Shown here: in pieces, positions 62,289 through 64,000 of the stretch
Layout of the letters: every line of letters begins with the position of its first letter
How positions within the stretch are numbered: the stretch's first letter is position 1
From: Beroe forskalii
Taxonomy: Eukaryota > Ctenophora > Nuda > Beroida > Beroidae
Direction: 5' to 3'
DNA: 64,000 nt
Assembly (NCBI GenBank): GCA_011033025.1
Contig: WFMF01000081.1
Location: 496,001-560,000 of the forward strand
The notes under the pieces: generated by a model
Seen by the model: only the letters and a program-made list of their open reading frames with translations
What the model was told of the DNA's origin: nothing
Database searches by the model: none
Translations under genes and position numbers: made by a program

Positions 62289-64000
62289 ATGGAAAAACCT
62301 GATGATAGCATGGCAGTCGAGGAACGTGGGAAAAGTTTGCCTGATAAGGTTCCATCCGTCACAAGCACAATCTTTGAATCAGGCAGTACAGGTGATTCAA
62401 CACAGCTGAAGGACGAATCAGTGACCTCTCATGAAAATGCTCCTAATGATAATGCTCCTAAAACTGGAAGACGCAAAACCTATCCAAGCAACAGATCCTG
62501 CCCAATTGACTCAGTATCTTCGTGTCCATCGTCAATGAGCAGTGTGACCCCTCAAGTTGATATCATTTCTCCAATAAATGTCACACATTCGGTTCCATGC
62601 CCCTTAGTCCAATGTGATGATGCTAAGAAGAAGGATGATCCTGACAAGGATAAAATCGACTGTGAACATTTGTGCAGTTCCTCCCAGGCAAGTTCATGAA
62701 ATTGCGATGATTTTTATGCGATTCAATTTCTTTCCATGACAACCATTTTTGTCTGTCATGAATTGATTGGATGATCAGTGATATTAGTTCTGTCGGCCAC
62801 TTGGCACAAAAATCTGAATCATTATTGAATATTGACTTTCGAATTTTAAAACTTTCTGACCGTCAGGTGAGTGATATTAATGACGCAGTTGAAACTACGA
62901 TAGCTAGTTTGCTGAAAAAGGATGAGCCTGAAGTGTGTTCATCCGATGGGGCTCCAAGAGTGACCTTGATCAGTTCTGAATCCAATCCTCGTGTTCTAGA
63001 AAAGTTCCAAGAAGTTTACAGGTTTTTTCTATGTAACTTCCCTGATCTTTGTTCAATTTTGGTAAATTGCTTTCAAGAGCAGCCCTAGAAATGTTGCTGA
63101 AATTTGAAAATTATCATTGGCTTATACACATAACATTGATTCAAATGTCATGATATCTGCATTCAGGAAAAGATTCGATGAGCAAGTGTCCGAGTTACAA
63201 CAACTCGGGCTGCTTGACGAAGAATTGAGTGAGGACAGAGAGGGTAATGCGTGGCTCCAGCTACTCGGAGAAGACAAGAATGAAGGCATAAAAGATGGTC
63301 TTCTTGAGGGGTCTACTCCCCAGAAGTACCAAGCTTTGGCAGATTTAGAGGAGGCAGTCTCTTCCCAGGAAACAAACAGAGATCCCAAACCAGAACCTTT
63401 CGTTGAGTCTGAGTTACCGGGTGATTCCTTTGACAATGCGTCTTCGAATGATGAAGTAGAGATGGAGTTTTCTGAAGTTGAAACAGATGTGCTGGATGGT
63501 CTGGCGGATGATAGTCTTCTCGGACAATATTCAAATTTGGCCAATTTAGAAGAAATGTTTAAAAACGCCACTGAAAATGAGGACTCACCAGTAGCGATTC
63601 AAGGTCGTTTGGCAACGAACGAACCAGGTAGCGATTCTTCGTCGAGTTATGCAGCTACTTCCAATGGAACCCACCCAAGATCTAGGTCCACTGATTTACC
63701 CAACCCTGCTTATGTCTCTGAGGACGACAGCAATGTACAATTCTCAAGGAAGCGCAAAATAATGCAACCAAACCAGAATGGATGTGTCAAGAAACAGAAA
63801 CGCGCCGCTCCGATTACGATTATGCCAGAAACTCTCCCTTCAACAAGGCCAGATATCTCCGAGGATACGTCTGATGACCATTCGACATCTTTAGAAGGGG
63901 ACTCACCGGGCAATGTTCCTGTTAGAAGTCAAACCATCGATCCTGTCCGTTGCGGAGAAAAGGACGACCAAGAATCTGAGAATCCCGTTTTAGGTACTTC
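62289..64000 (+). CDS. acidic Ser-rich nuclear-type protein, 3' partial
   Basis: Three exons found: 62289-62687, 62867-63021 and 63167 to the window end, about 460 residues and still open. The first intron uses a GC donor (CCCAG/GCAAGT) with a TCAG acceptor; the second is GT-AG. Exon 1 (start MEKPDDSMAVEERGKSLPDK) is disordered. Exons 2-3 have a helical segment (RVLEKFQEVYRKRFDEQVSE, LQQLGLLDEEL). The remainder is acidic and Ser-rich with a basic cluster FSRKRKIMQPNQNGCVKKQK that looks like a bipartite NLS. No domain recognised; DAXX-like organisation was considered without sequence support. It follows TRAP1 head to tail, 437 bp downstream. Alternative: the start could be in an earlier exon. 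Confidence 0.7.

Noticed and set aside
63122..63571. Minus-strand Ser-rich frame of 149 codons
   Set aside because: Exact opposite strand of the third exon of the plus-strand gene; its composition mirrors that exon.
62289..64000. DAXX homolog
   Set aside because: Acidic and Ser-rich composition is similar, but no residue-level match to the DAXX helical domain was recognised.

Overview
The window is nuclear DNA from an animal, most likely an invertebrate. SMURF-type HECT ligases are animal-specific, the genes have spliceosomal introns of about 150 to 2,000 bases, and the spaces between genes are full of minisatellites and small DNA transposons. I cannot name the phylum from the sequence alone.

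Layout. 1-4.8 kb: four unrelated tandem-repeat arrays, including a zone where two arrays appear blended. 4.8-8.2 kb (+): the last seven exons of a SMURF E3 ubiquitin ligase. 9.6-12.1 kb: a non-autonomous hAT-type element with a perfect 8-bp target duplication. 12.7-13.1 kb (-): the last two exons of the WD-repeat protein WDR61/SKI8. 15.2-21.9 kb (+): four exons of a large uncharacterised protein with a FEN1/PIN-like acidic signature and a cysteine-rich tail; its introns hold further repeats. 23.3-26.8 kb: a second copy of the same hAT element in opposite orientation, again with a perfect 8-bp target duplication and with another element inserted inside it. 28.7-31.0 kb (-): an intronless coding frame for a secreted Tyr/Asn/Trp-rich repeat protein of a kind I do not recognise. 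32-34 kb: a tandem satellite with a GC-rich palindrome. 35.6-39.2 kb: a fold-back element whose arms are tandem repeats and whose centre is a dead non-LTR retrotransposon. 41-59 kb: a duplicated region with short, mostly broken minus-strand reading frames (zinc knuckle, coiled coil, acidic/NLS pieces). 59.8-61.9 kb (+): an intronless gene for the mitochondrial Hsp90 TRAP1. 62.3-64 kb (+): the start of a gene for an acidic, serine-rich, probably nuclear protein that runs off the window.

The conserved genes (SMURF, WDR61, TRAP1) have unrelated housekeeping or signalling roles and do not form a pathway. Strong candidates for undescribed biology are the secreted repeat protein, the nuclease-like cysteine-tailed protein, and the 41-59 kb minus-strand cluster. 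Splice sites were chosen by eye from GT/AG (one GC/AG) signals, frame continuity and remembered family sequence; no alignment or database search was run.
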